From: Campylobacter lari subsp. concheus
Lineage (GTDB): Bacteria > Campylobacterota > Campylobacteria > Campylobacterales > Campylobacteraceae
Direction: 5' to 3'
Assembly: GCF_008245025.1 (NCBI RefSeq)
Contig: NZ_CP043426.1
Coordinates: forward strand, 62,001-126,000
Length of the DNA: 64,000 nucleotides
How positions within the stretch are numbered: position 1 is the first letter of the stretch; the number at the start of each line of letters is the position of its first letter. Shown here piece by piece: positions 8,125-17,976 of this stretch. The translations under genes and the position numbers were made by a program. A model generated the notes under the pieces. It saw nothing but the letters and a program-made list of their open reading frames with translations. It was not told the DNA's origin and searched no databases.

Positions 8125-9492
8125 ATGAGTAGTAATTTAAGTATATTTAAAGTTGGCGTTGGTCCTTCATCTTCTCATACTTTAGGGCCAATGCTAGCGG
8201 GTAATATGTTTTGTGAAAAGATTAAAGATAAAATCACACAAATTACAAAAATTCAAATCAGACTTTATGGCTCTTTATCGCTTACTGGTAAAGGCCATTT
8301 AAGTGATAAGGCTATTATATGGGGTTTAAGTGGCTTAAGAGCAAAAGAACTCAACGCTGCTTTACAAGATCGTGTATTTAATAAAATTTTACAAGATAAA
8401 ATTTTGGTTTTAAATACTCAAAAAGAATTAAATTTTGATTATGATAAAGATTTGATTTTTGAAAAAGACTTTTTACCCTTACATGAAAATGGGTTGAAAG
8501 TAAGTGCTTATGATGAAAATGGAGAAATCATCGCTGAAGAAATTTATTATTCAGTGGGTGGTGGTTTTGTTATGAGTGAAGCTGAGCTTCAAAAACACAA
8601 AGATGGAGCTTGTGAGCAAAAACATACTAAATTAGAACTTGATGTTAACAACGCAAGCGATGCTTTAAAAATTTGTGAAGAAAAATCATGGGATTTGGCA
8701 AAACTTTCTTATGAATACGAGCTTCAATTTCACACTAAAGAAGAAATTAGAGCTTATTGTTTAGAAATTTGGGAAGTAATGCAAGAAGTTTATTATAATG
8801 GTATTCATCCGAGTTCAGATTTTCTTCCAGGAAATTTACACTTAAAGCGCCGTGCGAAAGGGCTTAATGAGCGTTTGGCTATGACAAGTGATCCTTTGGG
8901 GATTATTGATTTTATTTCTTTATATGCTATTGCTATTGCAGAGGAAAATGCAAGCGGAGCTAGAGTAGTAACTGCTCCAACTAATGGAGCATGTGCTGTT
9001 GTGCCTGCTGTAATGCTTTATCTTAAAAATCATACGGTTGGTTTTAACGATGAAAAGGCTATTAATTTTTTACTAACTGCTATGTTAATAGGTTCTTTTT
9101 ATAAGAAAAATGCAAGTATAAGTGGCGCTGAAGCTGGCTGTCAAGCTGAAATTGGTAGTGCAAGTTCTATGGCAGCAGGAGCTATGGCTACTGTGATGGG
9201 TTTTGATGCAAAGATAGCTTGTAATGCTGCTGAAATTGCGATGGAGCACCATTTAGGATTAACTTGTGATCCGGTAAGTGGTTTAGTACAAATTCCTTGT
9301 ATAGAAAGAAATGCTTTTGGAGCAATTAAAGCTATTTCAGCTGCTAGAATGGCAATGAGTAGAAAATCAACTCCAAAAGTAAGTCTTGATGAGGTCATAA
9401 AAACTATGTATGAAACAGGCAAAGATATGAACTCAAAATACAAAGAAACTTCTTTAGGTGGTTTAGCTACTAATCTTACAAGTGTATGTTAA
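8125..9492 (+). CDS. sdaA: L-serine dehydratase (iron-sulphur type)
   Basis: 455 residues, single-chain form. It deaminates L-serine to pyruvate and ammonia. The N-terminal IFKVGVGPSSSHTLGPM and the C-terminal catalytic half with APTNGACAVVPAV are clear. Cysteines in GACAVV, TCDPVSG and QIPCIERNA fit the three ligands of the catalytic 4Fe-4S cluster, which makes the enzyme oxygen-sensitive. It forms an operon with the serine permease sdaC and ends at a strong terminator. Confidence 0.95.
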   Translation: MSSNLSIFKVGVGPSSSHTLGPMLAGNMFCEKIKDKITQITKIQIRLYGSLSLTGKGHLSDKAIIWGLSGLRAKELNAALQDRVFNKILQDKILVLNTQKELNFDYDKDLIFEKDFLPLHENGLKVSAYDENGEIIAEEIYYSVGGGFVMSEAELQKHKDGACEQKHTKLELDVNNASDALKICEEKSWDLAKLSYEYELQFHTKEEIRAYCLEIWEVMQEVYYNGIHPSSDFLPGNLHLKRRAKGLNERLAMTSDPLGIIDFISLYAIAIAEENASGARVVTAPTNGACAVVPAVMLYLKNHTVGFNDEKAINFLLTAMLIGSFYKKNASISGAEAGCQAEIGSASSMAAGAMATVMGFDAKIACNAAEIAMEHHLGLTCDPVSGLVQIPCIERNAFGAIKAISAARMAMSRKSTPKVSLDEVIKTMYETGKDMNSKYKETSLGGLATNLTSVC

Positions 9493-9493
9493 G

Positions 9494-9522
9494 ACCTTAA
9501 GTTTTAGAACTTAAGGTTTTCC
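9494..9522 (+). terminator. Rho-independent terminator after sdaA
   Basis: A perfect 10-bp stem, ACCTTAAGTT (9494-9503) and AACTTAAGGT (9508-9517), has a 4-nt loop and is followed by TTTCCTT. It starts two bases after the sdaA stop. Confidence 0.82.
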
Positions 9523-9580
9523 TTAAAGCTTTTAAAAGCGCATAAATGCTAAATTTTTAAAAATTTTAAGGAAAATATAA

Positions 9581-10336
9581 ATGATAGAAATCAAAAAACC
9601 AACAGAGATAGAAAAACTACGCAAAGCAAATGAGCTTGTAGCTAGAACGCTTGATTATCTAGAGGGTATTATAGTTCCAGGTATGAGTTTAAAAGAAATT
9701 GATATTAAAGCGGAAGAATTTATACTTGATCATGGTGCAAAACCATCTTTTAAAGGTTTGTATGGTTTTCCAGGCAATATTTGTATCTCGCTTAATCAAG
9801 CTTGCATTCATGGTGTGGGTGATGAGCGTATTTTAAAAGAAGGTGATATTTTAGGTCTTGATGTGGGCACTTGTATAGATGGATATTATGGGGATGCAGC
9901 AAGGACTATACCTATAGGTAAAATTTCAACTACCGATGAAGCGTTAATTGCTTGTGCTAAAGACGCTTTATATTATGCTATAGATATTATCAAAGAGGGT
10001 ATGCGTTTTAAAGAGCTTTCTTATGAGCTTGGAGAGTTTATTACTAAAAGAGGTTTTGTACCTTTGAAAGGTTATTGTGGTCATGGTATAGGTAAAAAAC
10101 CACATGGTGAGCCTGAAATTCCAAATTATTTAGAACCAGGTGCTAGTGCAAAAAGTGGACCTAAAATAAAAAATGGCATGGTATTTTGCATAGAGCCTAT
10201 GGTATGTCAAAAAGATGGCACACCGGTGCATTTAAAAGGTAATTGGGAAGCAGGAAGCAAAGATGGTTTAAATGCAGCTCATTATGAGCATTGTGTTGCT
10301 ATTATAAATGGTAAGGCAGATATTTTATCTAAGTAA
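9581..10336 (+). CDS. map: Type I methionine aminopeptidase
   Basis: 251 residues. It removes the initiator methionine from nascent proteins. The five metal ligands are Asp94 (LDVGT), Asp105 (GDAART), His168 (GHGIG), Glu205 (CIEPM) and Glu236 (YEH), with the conserved His77 in IHGVGDE. This is the short MAP-Ia form. In many bacteria map lies between secY and infA; here it keeps that order and strand but is separated from both by unrelated genes. It probably has its own promoter in the 60-bp spacer after the sdaA terminator. Confidence 0.95.
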   Translation: MIEIKKPTEIEKLRKANELVARTLDYLEGIIVPGMSLKEIDIKAEEFILDHGAKPSFKGLYGFPGNICISLNQACIHGVGDERILKEGDILGLDVGTCIDGYYGDAARTIPIGKISTTDEALIACAKDALYYAIDIIKEGMRFKELSYELGEFITKRGFVPLKGYCGHGIGKKPHGEPEIPNYLEPGASAKSGPKIKNGMVFCIEPMVCQKDGTPVHLKGNWEAGSKDGLNAAHYEHCVAIINGKADILSK

Positions 10337-10356
10337 GAAAGTTTAATCTTTCTTAC
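10333..10356. terminator. Bidirectional terminator between map and docB
   Basis: GTAAGAAAG (10333-10341) pairs with CTTTCTTAC (10348-10356) around a 6-nt loop. It overlaps the stop codons of map on the plus strand and docB on the minus strand. T-rich sequence follows on the plus side. Confidence 0.6.
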
Positions 10357-12155
10357 TCGAATGTTTTTAATTTTTCTGAAAGTTTAGAAGCATTTTCTAA
10401 AACATCTTGTGAAATTTGCGTTAAATCAAGGGAGTGGTTTTTAACACAATTTGCAAGTTCGGTTACTTTTTCTATATTTTGTTCTAGCTCATTCATTTTA
10501 GCTTTTGATTCATCACTTTTTTCTTCCATGATTTTAGTGGAGTGAATACTTGTTTTTAATTTTTCTATAGAAGTTCCAACCTCACCTTGTAGGATATTAG
10601 CTTTATTAGAAGTATCATTCATGGATTGATGAATTCCATCCATTAAGCTTTTGTTGTCGTTGATTTGTTGCACTATAGTTCTTACGGTGGTTTCTATAGC
10701 AACTAAAGATTTTGTAGTTTTATCTGCTAGATTTCTAACTTCGTCAGCAACCACAGCAAAGCCACGTCCATGCTCACCTGCACGTGCTGCTTCAATAGCT
10801 GCATTTAGCGCAAGTAGGTTGGTTTGATCGGCTATGTCTTTTATGGTTGTAGTAACTTCTACTATGCTATCAGCACTTTGTACTAACATATCCATAGCGC
10901 TTAAAACACTTTGTTCTTTTTCGCCACTTAATAATATAAGCTCTACTAATTCTTTAAGTGTAAGTTCAACTTTAGCCATTACCTCTTGCATACCATGCAT
11001 ATCGTTTATAGTGTTTTTAGCTAGATTTTGTGTTAAGTCTATATGACTTTCTAAGATAGAACTTATTTCATGGACATTGGAAATTTGTTCATGTTGTAAA
11101 AGTGAGCTTTGCTGTAAAACTTCAGCATTCTGAGAAAGCTTTTGTGAGCTTTCATGGCTTGAATTTGCAGTTTGTATAGCTTCTAAAACCGAATTTTGCA
11201 CTATTTGTATAAAAGAGTTTATATAGCCAGCACTTGTAGCTAATTCACTTTTTTTGTCAATATCTAATCTTGCACTTAAATTCGCATGCTCACTAGCTAA
11301 GTTTGCACTTAGTTTTTCAAGTAAAGATATAGGTATGATTACTTTTTTTAGTGTTAAAAGTATGAAAAAAATCAGCACAGCCAAGGTAAATAAGAAAATT
11401 CCTATAGCGGTGTAAAGATTGTATTTATTGTTAAGATTAATTTCTTGAGCAATAAAATTTTTATGAGATACGATTTCTTTTTGTAATTCTTGATCAAGAA
11501 AACTTTGAGAATTATCTTTTAAAATTTTAATTTGACTTAGTATCATTTTACAATGTGTACTAAAAAGTTCAAATAATTCTTGTGGAAGCTGTGGATCTTT
11601 TGTGTTTAAATTTGCTACTAAACTTTGGAGACGATTTTGTGCTAAAGGCTCTAATATATCCATAGTTCCTATGATGCTTAATATATTCCCGATAGATTCT
11701 ATTTGTCTAGCTTCTTGAGTAGTAAGTGCTAGCTTGTTTGTTTGTTTAATGATTTCTTGTTGAATTTCATAAAGATAAAGTTTTGAATTTATAGCAATGG
11801 AATTAGCTGATTTAAAATGCTGTAATTGAGTATTTTTTTTCTCAAAAATCGTTTGTATTTTTTTAGTGTCTATTTTATTGGCTTTTAAAATTGCTAAAGT
11901 ATTTTCAAAATCTTGTATTAAAGCAACGCTAGTGTCATAATTTTGCAAATTGAGTTTATTTTTAAAAATCTCATCTATTTTGGTATCTAGAATTTCTAAT
12001 TTTTGAAAAGAACCCATAATGAGTGAATTTCTCTTTGTGGTGTTATAGGTATTAAAAATAAACAAAGTCAAAGTTAAAAGTAACACCAAAACCACTATAG
12101 ATAAAGTGATGAATTGTTTTAAAAAAGAAAAAGATTTTTTATTTGAGTGGATCAT
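10353..12155 (-). CDS. docB: Methyl-accepting chemotaxis protein DocB
   Basis: 600 residues. An N-terminal transmembrane helix (about residues 13-35) is followed by a helical periplasmic region (about 36-240) and a second helix (about 247-270). The cytoplasmic part ends in the conserved hairpin tip [20 protein letters not shown]. It signals through CheW/CheA; the ligand is unknown. The start overlaps the end of docA by 17 bases, and the pair has the arrangement of C. jejuni docB (Cj0019c) and docA (Cj0020c), named for chick-colonisation defects. The assignment to docB rests mainly on this pairing. Confidence 0.87.
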   Translation of the reverse strand: MIHSNKKSFSFLKQFITLSIVVLVLLLTLTLFIFNTYNTTKRNSLIMGSFQKLEILDTKIDEIFKNKLNLQNYDTSVALIQDFENTLAILKANKIDTKKIQTIFEKKNTQLQHFKSANSIAINSKLYLYEIQQEIIKQTNKLALTTQEARQIESIGNILSIIGTMDILEPLAQNRLQSLVANLNTKDPQLPQELFELFSTHCKMILSQIKILKDNSQSFLDQELQKEIVSHKNFIAQEINLNNKYNLYTAIGIFLFTLAVLIFFILLTLKKVIIPISLLEKLSANLASEHANLSARLDIDKKSELATSAGYINSFIQIVQNSVLEAIQTANSSHESSQKLSQNAEVLQQSSLLQHEQISNVHEISSILESHIDLTQNLAKNTINDMHGMQEVMAKVELTLKELVELILLSGEKEQSVLSAMDMLVQSADSIVEVTTTIKDIADQTNLLALNAAIEAARAGEHGRGFAVVADEVRNLADKTTKSLVAIETTVRTIVQQINDNKSLMDGIHQSMNDTSNKANILQGEVGTSIEKLKTSIHSTKIMEEKSDESKAKMNELEQNIEKVTELANCVKNHSLDLTQISQDVLENASKLSEKLKTFE

Positions 12156-13059
12156 GGTATTCCCCTGTTAAAGAATTTAAAAATGCAACTATATCATCAA
12201 CTACATCTTGTTCTAAAAATTTACCAAGTTGATAATACGCCATAAATTGTACACAAGCATCAAGTGTTGGCATGGAGCCATCATGGAAATAAGGAGCGGT
12301 TTTAGCTATATTTCTAAGGCTTGGGACTTTTACTACAAATTGATCGCGAGGATCTTGAGTGATTTCGTAGCGTCCTTTCCAGTTTGTTCCATTGTCATAA
12401 GGTACAAATACTCCCATTTTTTGATACATATTGCCACCTATATTTTGACCTTGATGGCATGCTATACAACCATTTGACAAAAAAGCATTGTAACCTCTTT
12501 TTGCTTGTTCGCTTATTGCATTTTTATCACCCTTTAAATAGCGATCAAAAGGCGAATTTGGAGTGAGTAAAGTTTTTTGAAATTCAGCTAAAGCATGCGC
12601 TATATTATCAAAGGTTATTTCCCCATAAAGTCTTTTAAATTCTTTTTCATAAACTGCATTAGCTTTTACTATTTGTATCACCTCTTCGCTATCTTTTAAA
12701 CCCATTTCTTTGGGATTTAATAAAGGATGTTTAGCTTGATCTTGCAAATCTTTTGCATTACCTCTCCAAAATTGAGCTAGATTAAAAACAGCATTAAAAT
12801 TTGTAGGGGTATGGAATGGCTCATCTACTATACCATTAATACCTGTTGAAAAAGTTTTATTATCTACTCCAAATTTTGTAATATCATGACAAGTATTACA
12901 AGATACTTTTTTATCTTTTGATAAACTCGTATCCATGTAAAGTTTTTTACCTAAAATAGCTTTTTCTCTATCATAAGGAACACTTTCAGGCAAAGGGGTA
13001 ATCATTTCAAGTGCTAAAAGTGGTAGTGAAAAAAATATTAAAACAATAAAAGTTTTCAT
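12139..13059 (-). CDS. docA: Periplasmic di-haem cytochrome c peroxidase DocA
   Basis: About 306 residues. It reduces hydrogen peroxide to water using electrons from cytochrome c in the periplasm. An N-terminal Sec signal peptide ([17 protein letters not shown]) and two CxxCH haem-binding sites are visible: CNTCH near residue 56 and CIACH near residue 200. The second of two close ATGs is chosen because AAAGGA is 8 bases from it but only 2 from the first. It precedes docB with a 17-base overlap. Confidence 0.93.
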   Translation of the reverse strand: MKTFIVLIFFSLPLLALEMITPLPESVPYDREKAILGKKLYMDTSLSKDKKVSCNTCHDITKFGVDNKTFSTGINGIVDEPFHTPTNFNAVFNLAQFWRGNAKDLQDQAKHPLLNPKEMGLKDSEEVIQIVKANAVYEKEFKRLYGEITFDNIAHALAEFQKTLLTPNSPFDRYLKGDKNAISEQAKRGYNAFLSNGCIACHQGQNIGGNMYQKMGVFVPYDNGTNWKGRYEITQDPRDQFVVKVPSLRNIAKTAPYFHDGSMPTLDACVQFMAYYQLGKFLEQDVVDDIVAFLNSLTGEYHDPLK

Positions 13060-13115
13060 AATCATTTTCCTTTATTTTATAAATTTTTAGTTAATAATTT
13101 TTATTAATTATAGCA

Positions 13116-14405
13116 CTAAAATCTTAATCTTTTATAAGTAAATACAGTAGTTAGAAGTGTTATAAATGATAAAAATAAAATATAAATAAAAATTCCATAA
13201 ATAAAAGGATTATCAGGTCTTATAGCTAAAGAATGTAACATAAATACAAGCTGGGGTGTAAAACCACCTGCTATAGCATAAGCTATATTATAAGAAAAAG
13301 AAATTCCACTAAAGCGAATACTTGGTTTAAAAATTTTACACATTAAAATAGGCGCTAAGGCATTAATACCACCAAAAAAACATGCAATGAAATAAAAATA
13401 TATACTTAAATGTAAAATTTGAGCATAGAAAAAATAAAAATAAAAAAAGCAAGAAAGACTAAAACCTATTGTAAATATCAAACTAGTGATTAAAAAGCCA
13501 AATTTATCTACCCAAATTCCAGCAAGCAAGGTTCCACAAGATAAAATTATTATTGCAATCATTTGTATTAAAATAGCATCTGTTTTATCAAGAACTAAAA
13601 CTTCAGGTATAAAATTTGGCATAAGTAAAATGAGTATAATCACACAAGCTGTAAGCATCCATGTTAAAAGCATAGAAGCGATGATGTCTAAAAAAATATT
13701 TTTTTCTTTAAAAAGTGTTTTTAGTGGAAATTTTTCTAAATTATTTTCTTGATGCATTTTTTGAAAAATAGGTGTTTCTTCTAGAAATTTTCTAAGATAT
13801 ATAGAAATAATGCCAAAAAATCCACCTATAGCAAAAGGAATACGCCAAGCATAATCATAAATTGATTCTTGCTCAAAACAATGATTAATCACTAATGCAA
13901 CAGCACATCCTAAAAGAATTCCAAAAGCCATAGAAGCATTAATAGCGCTAATACAAAAACCATCTTTCCCATCAAGTGCATGTTCTTTTACAAATACCCA
14001 AGCACCAGGTAATTCTCCGCCTATGGCTACACCTTGAGCTATTCTAACAAGCAGTAAAAATATTGGAGCTAGATAACCTATGCTTTCAAAAGTAGGTATA
14101 AAAGCTAAAGAAAAAGTTGGAAGTACCATAAGTAATATGCTTAGCATAAACATTTTTTTACGGCCAAATTTATCACCAAAATGCGCCATAACTATACCAC
14201 CCAGTGGTCTAGCCAAATATCCTGCTGCAAAGGCTCCATAAGTATTTAAAAGTTTCCAAAAATCACCCATATCATTTGGAAAAAAATTTCTTGAAATATA
14301 ATTAGCAAAAAAGACAAAAATCACAAAATCATAAAATTCTAAAGCTCCGCCCAAAGAAGACAAGGAAAGTGTTTTATAATCTTTTCTTTTTAAAGTTTTT
14401 AACAT
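13116..14405 (-). CDS. MFS transporter, metabolite:H+ symporter (MHS) type
   Basis: 429 residues with 12 predicted helices. The loop signature GDKFGRKKMFMLSI after helix 2 and ARPLGGIVMAHFGD mark the MHS branch (ProP/KgtP/ShiA-like), which imports organic acids or osmolytes with protons. The substrate cannot be inferred. It is clearly paralogous to the transporter at 59356-60666: the N-terminal segment around LSSLGG-x-LEFYDF is nearly the same in both. It lies upstream of docA on the same strand, with 56 bases between. Confidence 0.87.
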   Translation of the reverse strand: MLKTLKRKDYKTLSLSSLGGALEFYDFVIFVFFANYISRNFFPNDMGDFWKLLNTYGAFAAGYLARPLGGIVMAHFGDKFGRKKMFMLSILLMVLPTFSLAFIPTFESIGYLAPIFLLLVRIAQGVAIGGELPGAWVFVKEHALDGKDGFCISAINASMAFGILLGCAVALVINHCFEQESIYDYAWRIPFAIGGFFGIISIYLRKFLEETPIFQKMHQENNLEKFPLKTLFKEKNIFLDIIASMLLTWMLTACVIILILLMPNFIPEVLVLDKTDAILIQMIAIIILSCGTLLAGIWVDKFGFLITSLIFTIGFSLSCFFYFYFFYAQILHLSIYFYFIACFFGGINALAPILMCKIFKPSIRFSGISFSYNIAYAIAGGFTPQLVFMLHSLAIRPDNPFIYGIFIYILFLSFITLLTTVFTYKRLRF

Positions 14406-14539
14406 TTATATACTTTCTTTTTGTAGTTTTTTGGTAATTATAATAAAAAACATTAATATTTGTAAAAAAATATTAAAAATTTAAAAAGAAAAATTATGAT
14501 AAAATAATAGTTTTGTATTTTTTAGAAAGGAGAAAAGCA

Positions 14540-14758
14540 TTGGCAAAAGATGATATTATCGAAATTGATGGTAATGTAATCGAAGCTTTACCTAATGCAA
14601 CTTTTAAAGTTGAATTAGATAATAAACATGTAATACTTTGTCATATTGCGGGTAAAATGCGTATGCATTATATTAGGATTATGCCTGGCGATAGAGTTAA
14701 AGTAGAACTAACGCCTTATAGTCTTGATAAGGGTCGTATTACATTTAGATACAAATAA
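14540..14758 (+). CDS. infA: Translation initiation factor IF-1
   Basis: 72 residues, exactly the family length, forming a single S1-like OB fold. IF-1 binds the ribosomal A site during initiation. The start is a TTG at 14540 giving [20 protein letters not shown]; it has AAAGGAGA at 14526-14533. An in-frame TTG further upstream (14513) would add nine residues unlike any IF-1 and is rejected. A non-ATG start for an initiation factor is common in this group. A -10-like sequence GATAAAATAAT lies just upstream at about 14498-14508. Confidence 0.93.
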   Translation: MAKDDIIEIDGNVIEALPNATFKVELDNKHVILCHIAGKMRMHYIRIMPGDRVKVELTPYSLDKGRITFRYK

Positions 14759-14782
14759 GTCTAAGTTGTTTAAAAGCAAAAG

Positions 14783-14932
14783 TAAAGTATAATTAGCACT
14801 TTTGCAGAAATTGCAATAAAACTGTATGAAGAAGTATTTTCAAAATCACCACTTATTTTGAAAATAGTTGGTTGCTCTAAAAACCTGGTGCAGTTGTAAA
14901 AAAAGTGGAATTTACAATAACAGGAGTAAAGC
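14783..14932 (+). promoter_or_regulatory. Promoter and structured leader of the rpmJ/alpha operon
   Basis: The 174-base gap between infA and rpmJ has a TATAAT at 14788-14793. It is followed by a roughly 130-nt leader containing a perfect 12-bp stem: TATTTTCAAAAT at 14835-14846 and ATTTTGAAAATA at 14855-14866. A G/C-richer segment (GGTTGCTCTAAAAACC around 14870-14886) comes next, then the GGAG ribosome site. The length and structure suggest a ribosomal-protein-responsive leader; S4, encoded in the operon, regulates the alpha operon in E. coli. The regulator is inferred. Confidence 0.5.
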
Positions 14933-15046
14933 ATGAAAGTTAGACCATCTGTTAAAAAGATGTGTGACAAATGCAAAGTAGTTCGTCGTAAAGGCGTAGT
15001 TCGCATTATTTGCGAAAATCCAAAACACAAACAAAGACAAGGATAA
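14933..15046 (+). CDS. rpmJ: 50S ribosomal protein L36
   Basis: 37 residues, too short for most ORF filters: [20 protein letters not shown] followed by [17 protein letters not shown]. The zinc-binding CxxC...C...H pattern (Cys11, Cys14, Cys27, His32) marks the C+ form of L36. It precedes rpsM by three bases, at the head of the alpha operon. Confidence 0.96.
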
Positions 15047-15049
15047 TTT

Positions 15050-15415
15050 ATGGCTCGTATTGCAGGTGTGGATTTACCAAAGAAAAAAAGAATTGAATAT
15101 GGTTTAACTTATATTTATGGTATAGGTTTACATACTTCAAGAAAAATCTTAGATAAAACTGGAATTTCTTATGATAAAAGAGTTCATGAACTAAGTGAAG
15201 ATGAAGCAGCAGCTATCCGTAAAGAAATTCAAGAAAATTATATGGTTGAGGGTGATCTTAGAAAACAAGTTGCTATGGATATCAAAGCATTAATGGATCT
15301 AGGAAGCTTTAGAGGCTTAAGACATAGAAAAGGCTTACCAGTTCGTGGTCAAAAAACAAAAACAAATGCCAGAACTAGAAAAGGTAAGAGAAAAACCGTT
15401 GGTGCAAAATCATAA
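15050..15415 (+). CDS. rpsM: 30S ribosomal protein S13
   Basis: 121 residues. S13 sits in the head of the small subunit, contacting the P-site tRNA and L5. The N-terminal [26 protein letters not shown] helix-two-turn-helix region and the basic C-terminal tail ending [14 protein letters not shown] are typical. It is within the alpha operon between rpmJ and rpsK. Confidence 0.97.
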   Translation: MARIAGVDLPKKKRIEYGLTYIYGIGLHTSRKILDKTGISYDKRVHELSEDEAAAIRKEIQENYMVEGDLRKQVAMDIKALMDLGSFRGLRHRKGLPVRGQKTKTNARTRKGKRKTVGAKS

Positions 15416-15424
15416 GGATAGAAA

Positions 15425-15817
15425 ATGGCAAAAAGAAAAGTAGTTAAGAAAAAAGTAGTTAAAAAAAATATAGCTAAAGGTATAGTTTATATCAGTGCAA
15501 CATTTAATAATACTATGGTTACTGTAACTGATGAAATGGGAAATGCTATCGCTTGGAGTAGTGCAGGTGGCTTAGGATTTAAAGGTTCTAAAAAATCAAC
15601 TCCTTATGCAGCACAACAAGCAGTAGAAGATGCTTTAAATAAAGCAAAAGAACATGGTATTAAAGAAGTAGGTATTAAAGTACAAGGACCAGGAAGTGGT
15701 CGTGAGACAGCGGTTAAGAGTGTAGGTGCTATGGAAGGTATTAAAGTAACTTTCTTAAAAGATATTACCCCATTAGCTCATAATGGTTGTAGACCACCAA
15801 AACGTCGTCGTGTCTAA
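15425..15817 (+). CDS. rpsK: 30S ribosomal protein S11
   Basis: 130 residues. S11 forms the platform near the mRNA exit and the E site. The signature [13 protein letters not shown] and the C-terminal [17 protein letters not shown] match the family. The N-terminus is unusually lysine- and valine-repetitive (a KKKVVKK-like repeat), a common feature of campylobacter S11. An AGGAT site at 15416-15420 precedes the start. Confidence 0.97.
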   Translation: MAKRKVVKKKVVKKNIAKGIVYISATFNNTMVTVTDEMGNAIAWSSAGGLGFKGSKKSTPYAAQQAVEDALNKAKEHGIKEVGIKVQGPGSGRETAVKSVGAMEGIKVTFLKDITPLAHNGCRPPKRRRV

Positions 15818-15847
15818 GAATAAGATATAAGATTTAGGAGAATTATA

Positions 15848-16474
15848 ATGGCAAGATATAGAGGACCAGTAGAGAAATTAGAAAGACGACTTGGCGTAAG
15901 CTTGGCAATGAAAGGCGAAAGAAGATTAGCAGGTAAAAGTGCTTTAGATAAACGCCCTTACGCACCAGGTCAGCATGGACAAAGAAAAGCTAAAATCAGC
16001 GAATACGGACTTCAATTAAGAGAAAAGCAAAAAGCTAAATTTATGTATGGAGTTAGCGAAAAACAATTTAGAAGATTATTTAGCGAAGCTGCTAGAAAAG
16101 ATGGCAACACCGGTGCGCTTTTAATCCAGCTTTTAGAACAAAGACTAGATAATGTTGTTTATAGAATGGGTTTTGCGACAACACGCCGTTTTGCTAGACA
16201 ACTTGTAACTCATGGACACATTTTAGTAAATGGCAAAAGAGTGGATATTCCTAGTTATAGAGTAGAAGCGGGGCAAAAAATTGAAGTGATTGAAAAAAGC
16301 AAAAACAATCCTCAAATTTCAAGAGCAATCGAACTTACTGCTCAAACTGGTATAGTTGCTTGGGTTGATGTAGAAAAAGATAAAAGATTTGGAATTTTTA
16401 CAAGAAAACCTGAAAGAGAAGAAGTTATCATTCCAGTTGAGGAAAGATATATCGTTGAGTTGTACTCTAAATAA
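15848..16474 (+). CDS. rpsD: 30S ribosomal protein S4
   Basis: 208 residues. S4 initiates 16S assembly and, in E. coli, represses the alpha operon by binding its mRNA leader. The S4 RNA-binding domain is seen at about residues 98-160 ([20 protein letters not shown], then [17 protein letters not shown]). The N-terminal basic segment lacks the zinc cysteines (C-minus form). AGGAG at 15837-15841 gives a good ribosome site. Confidence 0.97.
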   Translation: MARYRGPVEKLERRLGVSLAMKGERRLAGKSALDKRPYAPGQHGQRKAKISEYGLQLREKQKAKFMYGVSEKQFRRLFSEAARKDGNTGALLIQLLEQRLDNVVYRMGFATTRRFARQLVTHGHILVNGKRVDIPSYRVEAGQKIEVIEKSKNNPQISRAIELTAQTGIVAWVDVEKDKRFGIFTRKPEREEVIIPVEERYIVELYSK

Positions 16475-16488
16475 TAAAGGTTTTTGAT

Positions 16489-17502
16489 ATGAGACATATT
16501 ACAACTTCTGCTTATACACCAACAGAGTTTAGTATTGAAAATATCAGTGATACAGTAGCAAAAGTAAGCGCATGGCCTTTTGAAATCGGCTATGCTATTA
16601 CTTTGGCGCATCCTTTGCGTCGTTTGCTTTATTCAAGCACAGTAGGTTTTGCTCCAACAGGAGTTAAAATCAAAGGCGTAGCACATGAATTTGATAGTAT
16701 GCGTGGTATGCTTGAAGATGTAGCATTGTTTATTATCAATCTAAAAAAATTAAGATTTAAACTAAAAACAGATTCTGAAAAAGAAATCGTAACTTTTAGT
16801 TTTAAAGGACCAAAAGAAATTTGCGGAAAAGACTTAGACAATGAAGTTGTTGAAGTTGTGAATGCAGATAGCTATCTTGCAACGATTAATGAAGATGCGG
16901 ATTTAGAATTTACCTTAATCATTGAAAAAGGTATAGGTTATGTGCCTTCTGAAGAAGTGCAAAATTTCTTAGATCCTGAATTTATAGCACTTGATGCATT
17001 CTTTACTCCAGTAAAACATGCAGTTTATGATATAGAAAAAGTGCTTTTTGAAGATAACCCAGATTATGAAAAAGTTGTTTTTACAATCACAACTGATGGT
17101 CAAATTTCACCAAGTGATGCTTTTAAAAATGCTTTAGAAGCAATGTATAAACAATTATCAGTGTTTGATAAAATCACTAATGCTCAAAGCGTTGTAAGAA
17201 GCCAAACACAAAATAATGAAGTAGAACATGTAAAATTACTTCAAAATATAACTGAGTTAAATTTAAGCGCAAGAAGCTTTAATTGCCTAGAAAAAGCAAA
17301 TGTGGTTTATATCGGTGAGCTTGCTTTAATGAGTGTGGGCGAACTTGCAGATTTAAAAAATCTAGGTAAAAAATCTTTAGATGAGATTAAAAGTGTGATG
17401 GAATCTATAGGTTTTCCTATAGGAAATTCAAAACTCAGTGATAGTGCAAAAGAAACGCTAAAAAGAAAAATTACAGAATTAAAAGCACAAAATGAAGGAT
17501 AA
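16489..17502 (+). CDS. rpoA: DNA-directed RNA polymerase subunit alpha
   Basis: 337 residues. The alpha subunit nucleates RNA polymerase assembly and contacts regulators and UP elements. The N-terminal domain (about 1-230) with [19 protein letters not shown] and the C-terminal domain (about 255-330), whose [17 protein letters not shown] is the family's ELELSVRSYNCLKNANI-like motif, are both present. It lies in the usual order after rpsD and four bases before rplQ. Confidence 0.97.
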   Translation: MRHITTSAYTPTEFSIENISDTVAKVSAWPFEIGYAITLAHPLRRLLYSSTVGFAPTGVKIKGVAHEFDSMRGMLEDVALFIINLKKLRFKLKTDSEKEIVTFSFKGPKEICGKDLDNEVVEVVNADSYLATINEDADLEFTLIIEKGIGYVPSEEVQNFLDPEFIALDAFFTPVKHAVYDIEKVLFEDNPDYEKVVFTITTDGQISPSDAFKNALEAMYKQLSVFDKITNAQSVVRSQTQNNEVEHVKLLQNITELNLSARSFNCLEKANVVYIGELALMSVGELADLKNLGKKSLDEIKSVMESIGFPIGNSKLSDSAKETLKRKITELKAQNEG

Positions 17503-17505
17503 TCA

Positions 17506-17859
17506 ATGAGACATAGACATGGATATAGAAAGTTAGGTCGCACTTCTACTCACCGTGCAGCCTTATTAAAAAACCTTACCATCGCTATTATTAAAGCAGG
17601 TAAAATAGAAACAACATTACCTAAAGCAAAAGAATTAAGAGGTTATGTTGAAAGATTAATTACTCGTGCAAGAAAAGGTGATTTTAATGCCCACAGAGCA
17701 GTTTTTGCTAGCTTGCAAGATAAAGAAGCTACAAATAAACTTGTAACAGAAATCGCACCTAAATTTGCAGACAGAAACGGTGGTTATACAAGAATTATTA
17801 AAACAAGAATCCGCCGTGGTGATGCTGCAGAAATGGCTTTCATCGAATTCGTAGCTTAA
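17506..17859 (+). CDS. rplQ: 50S ribosomal protein L17
   Basis: 117 residues. L17 lies near the polypeptide exit of the large subunit. [20 protein letters not shown] at the N-terminus and [20 protein letters not shown] at the C-terminus are diagnostic. It is the last gene of the alpha operon, followed by a strong terminator. Confidence 0.97.
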   Translation: MRHRHGYRKLGRTSTHRAALLKNLTIAIIKAGKIETTLPKAKELRGYVERLITRARKGDFNAHRAVFASLQDKEATNKLVTEIAPKFADRNGGYTRIIKTRIRRGDAAEMAFIEFVA

Positions 17860-17895
17860 TTTTTAGCCTTTTTAAAGGCTAAAAACTTCTTATTT
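17860..17895 (+). terminator. Rho-independent terminator of the alpha operon
   Basis: A 12-bp perfect stem, TTTTTAGCCTTT (17860-17871) and AAAGGCTAAAAA (17874-17885), begins directly after the rplQ stop. CTTCTTATTTTTATTTA follows. The A/T ends of the stem also make it usable in the other direction. Confidence 0.85.
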
Positions 17896-17976
17896 TTATT
17901 TATTTACTTACTATTTTTTGTATTTTTATCCATTTTTTGCTACTATTAATCTTTTTAACTACAAAAAAGGAAAAAA

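Noticed and set aside
12229-12566. Plus-strand frames inside docA
   Set aside because: They are shadows of the well-supported docA frame, with no start signals.
14770-15030. 86-codon minus-strand frame opposite rpmJ
   Set aside because: It overlaps rpmJ and the leader, has no ribosome site and no recognisable features.
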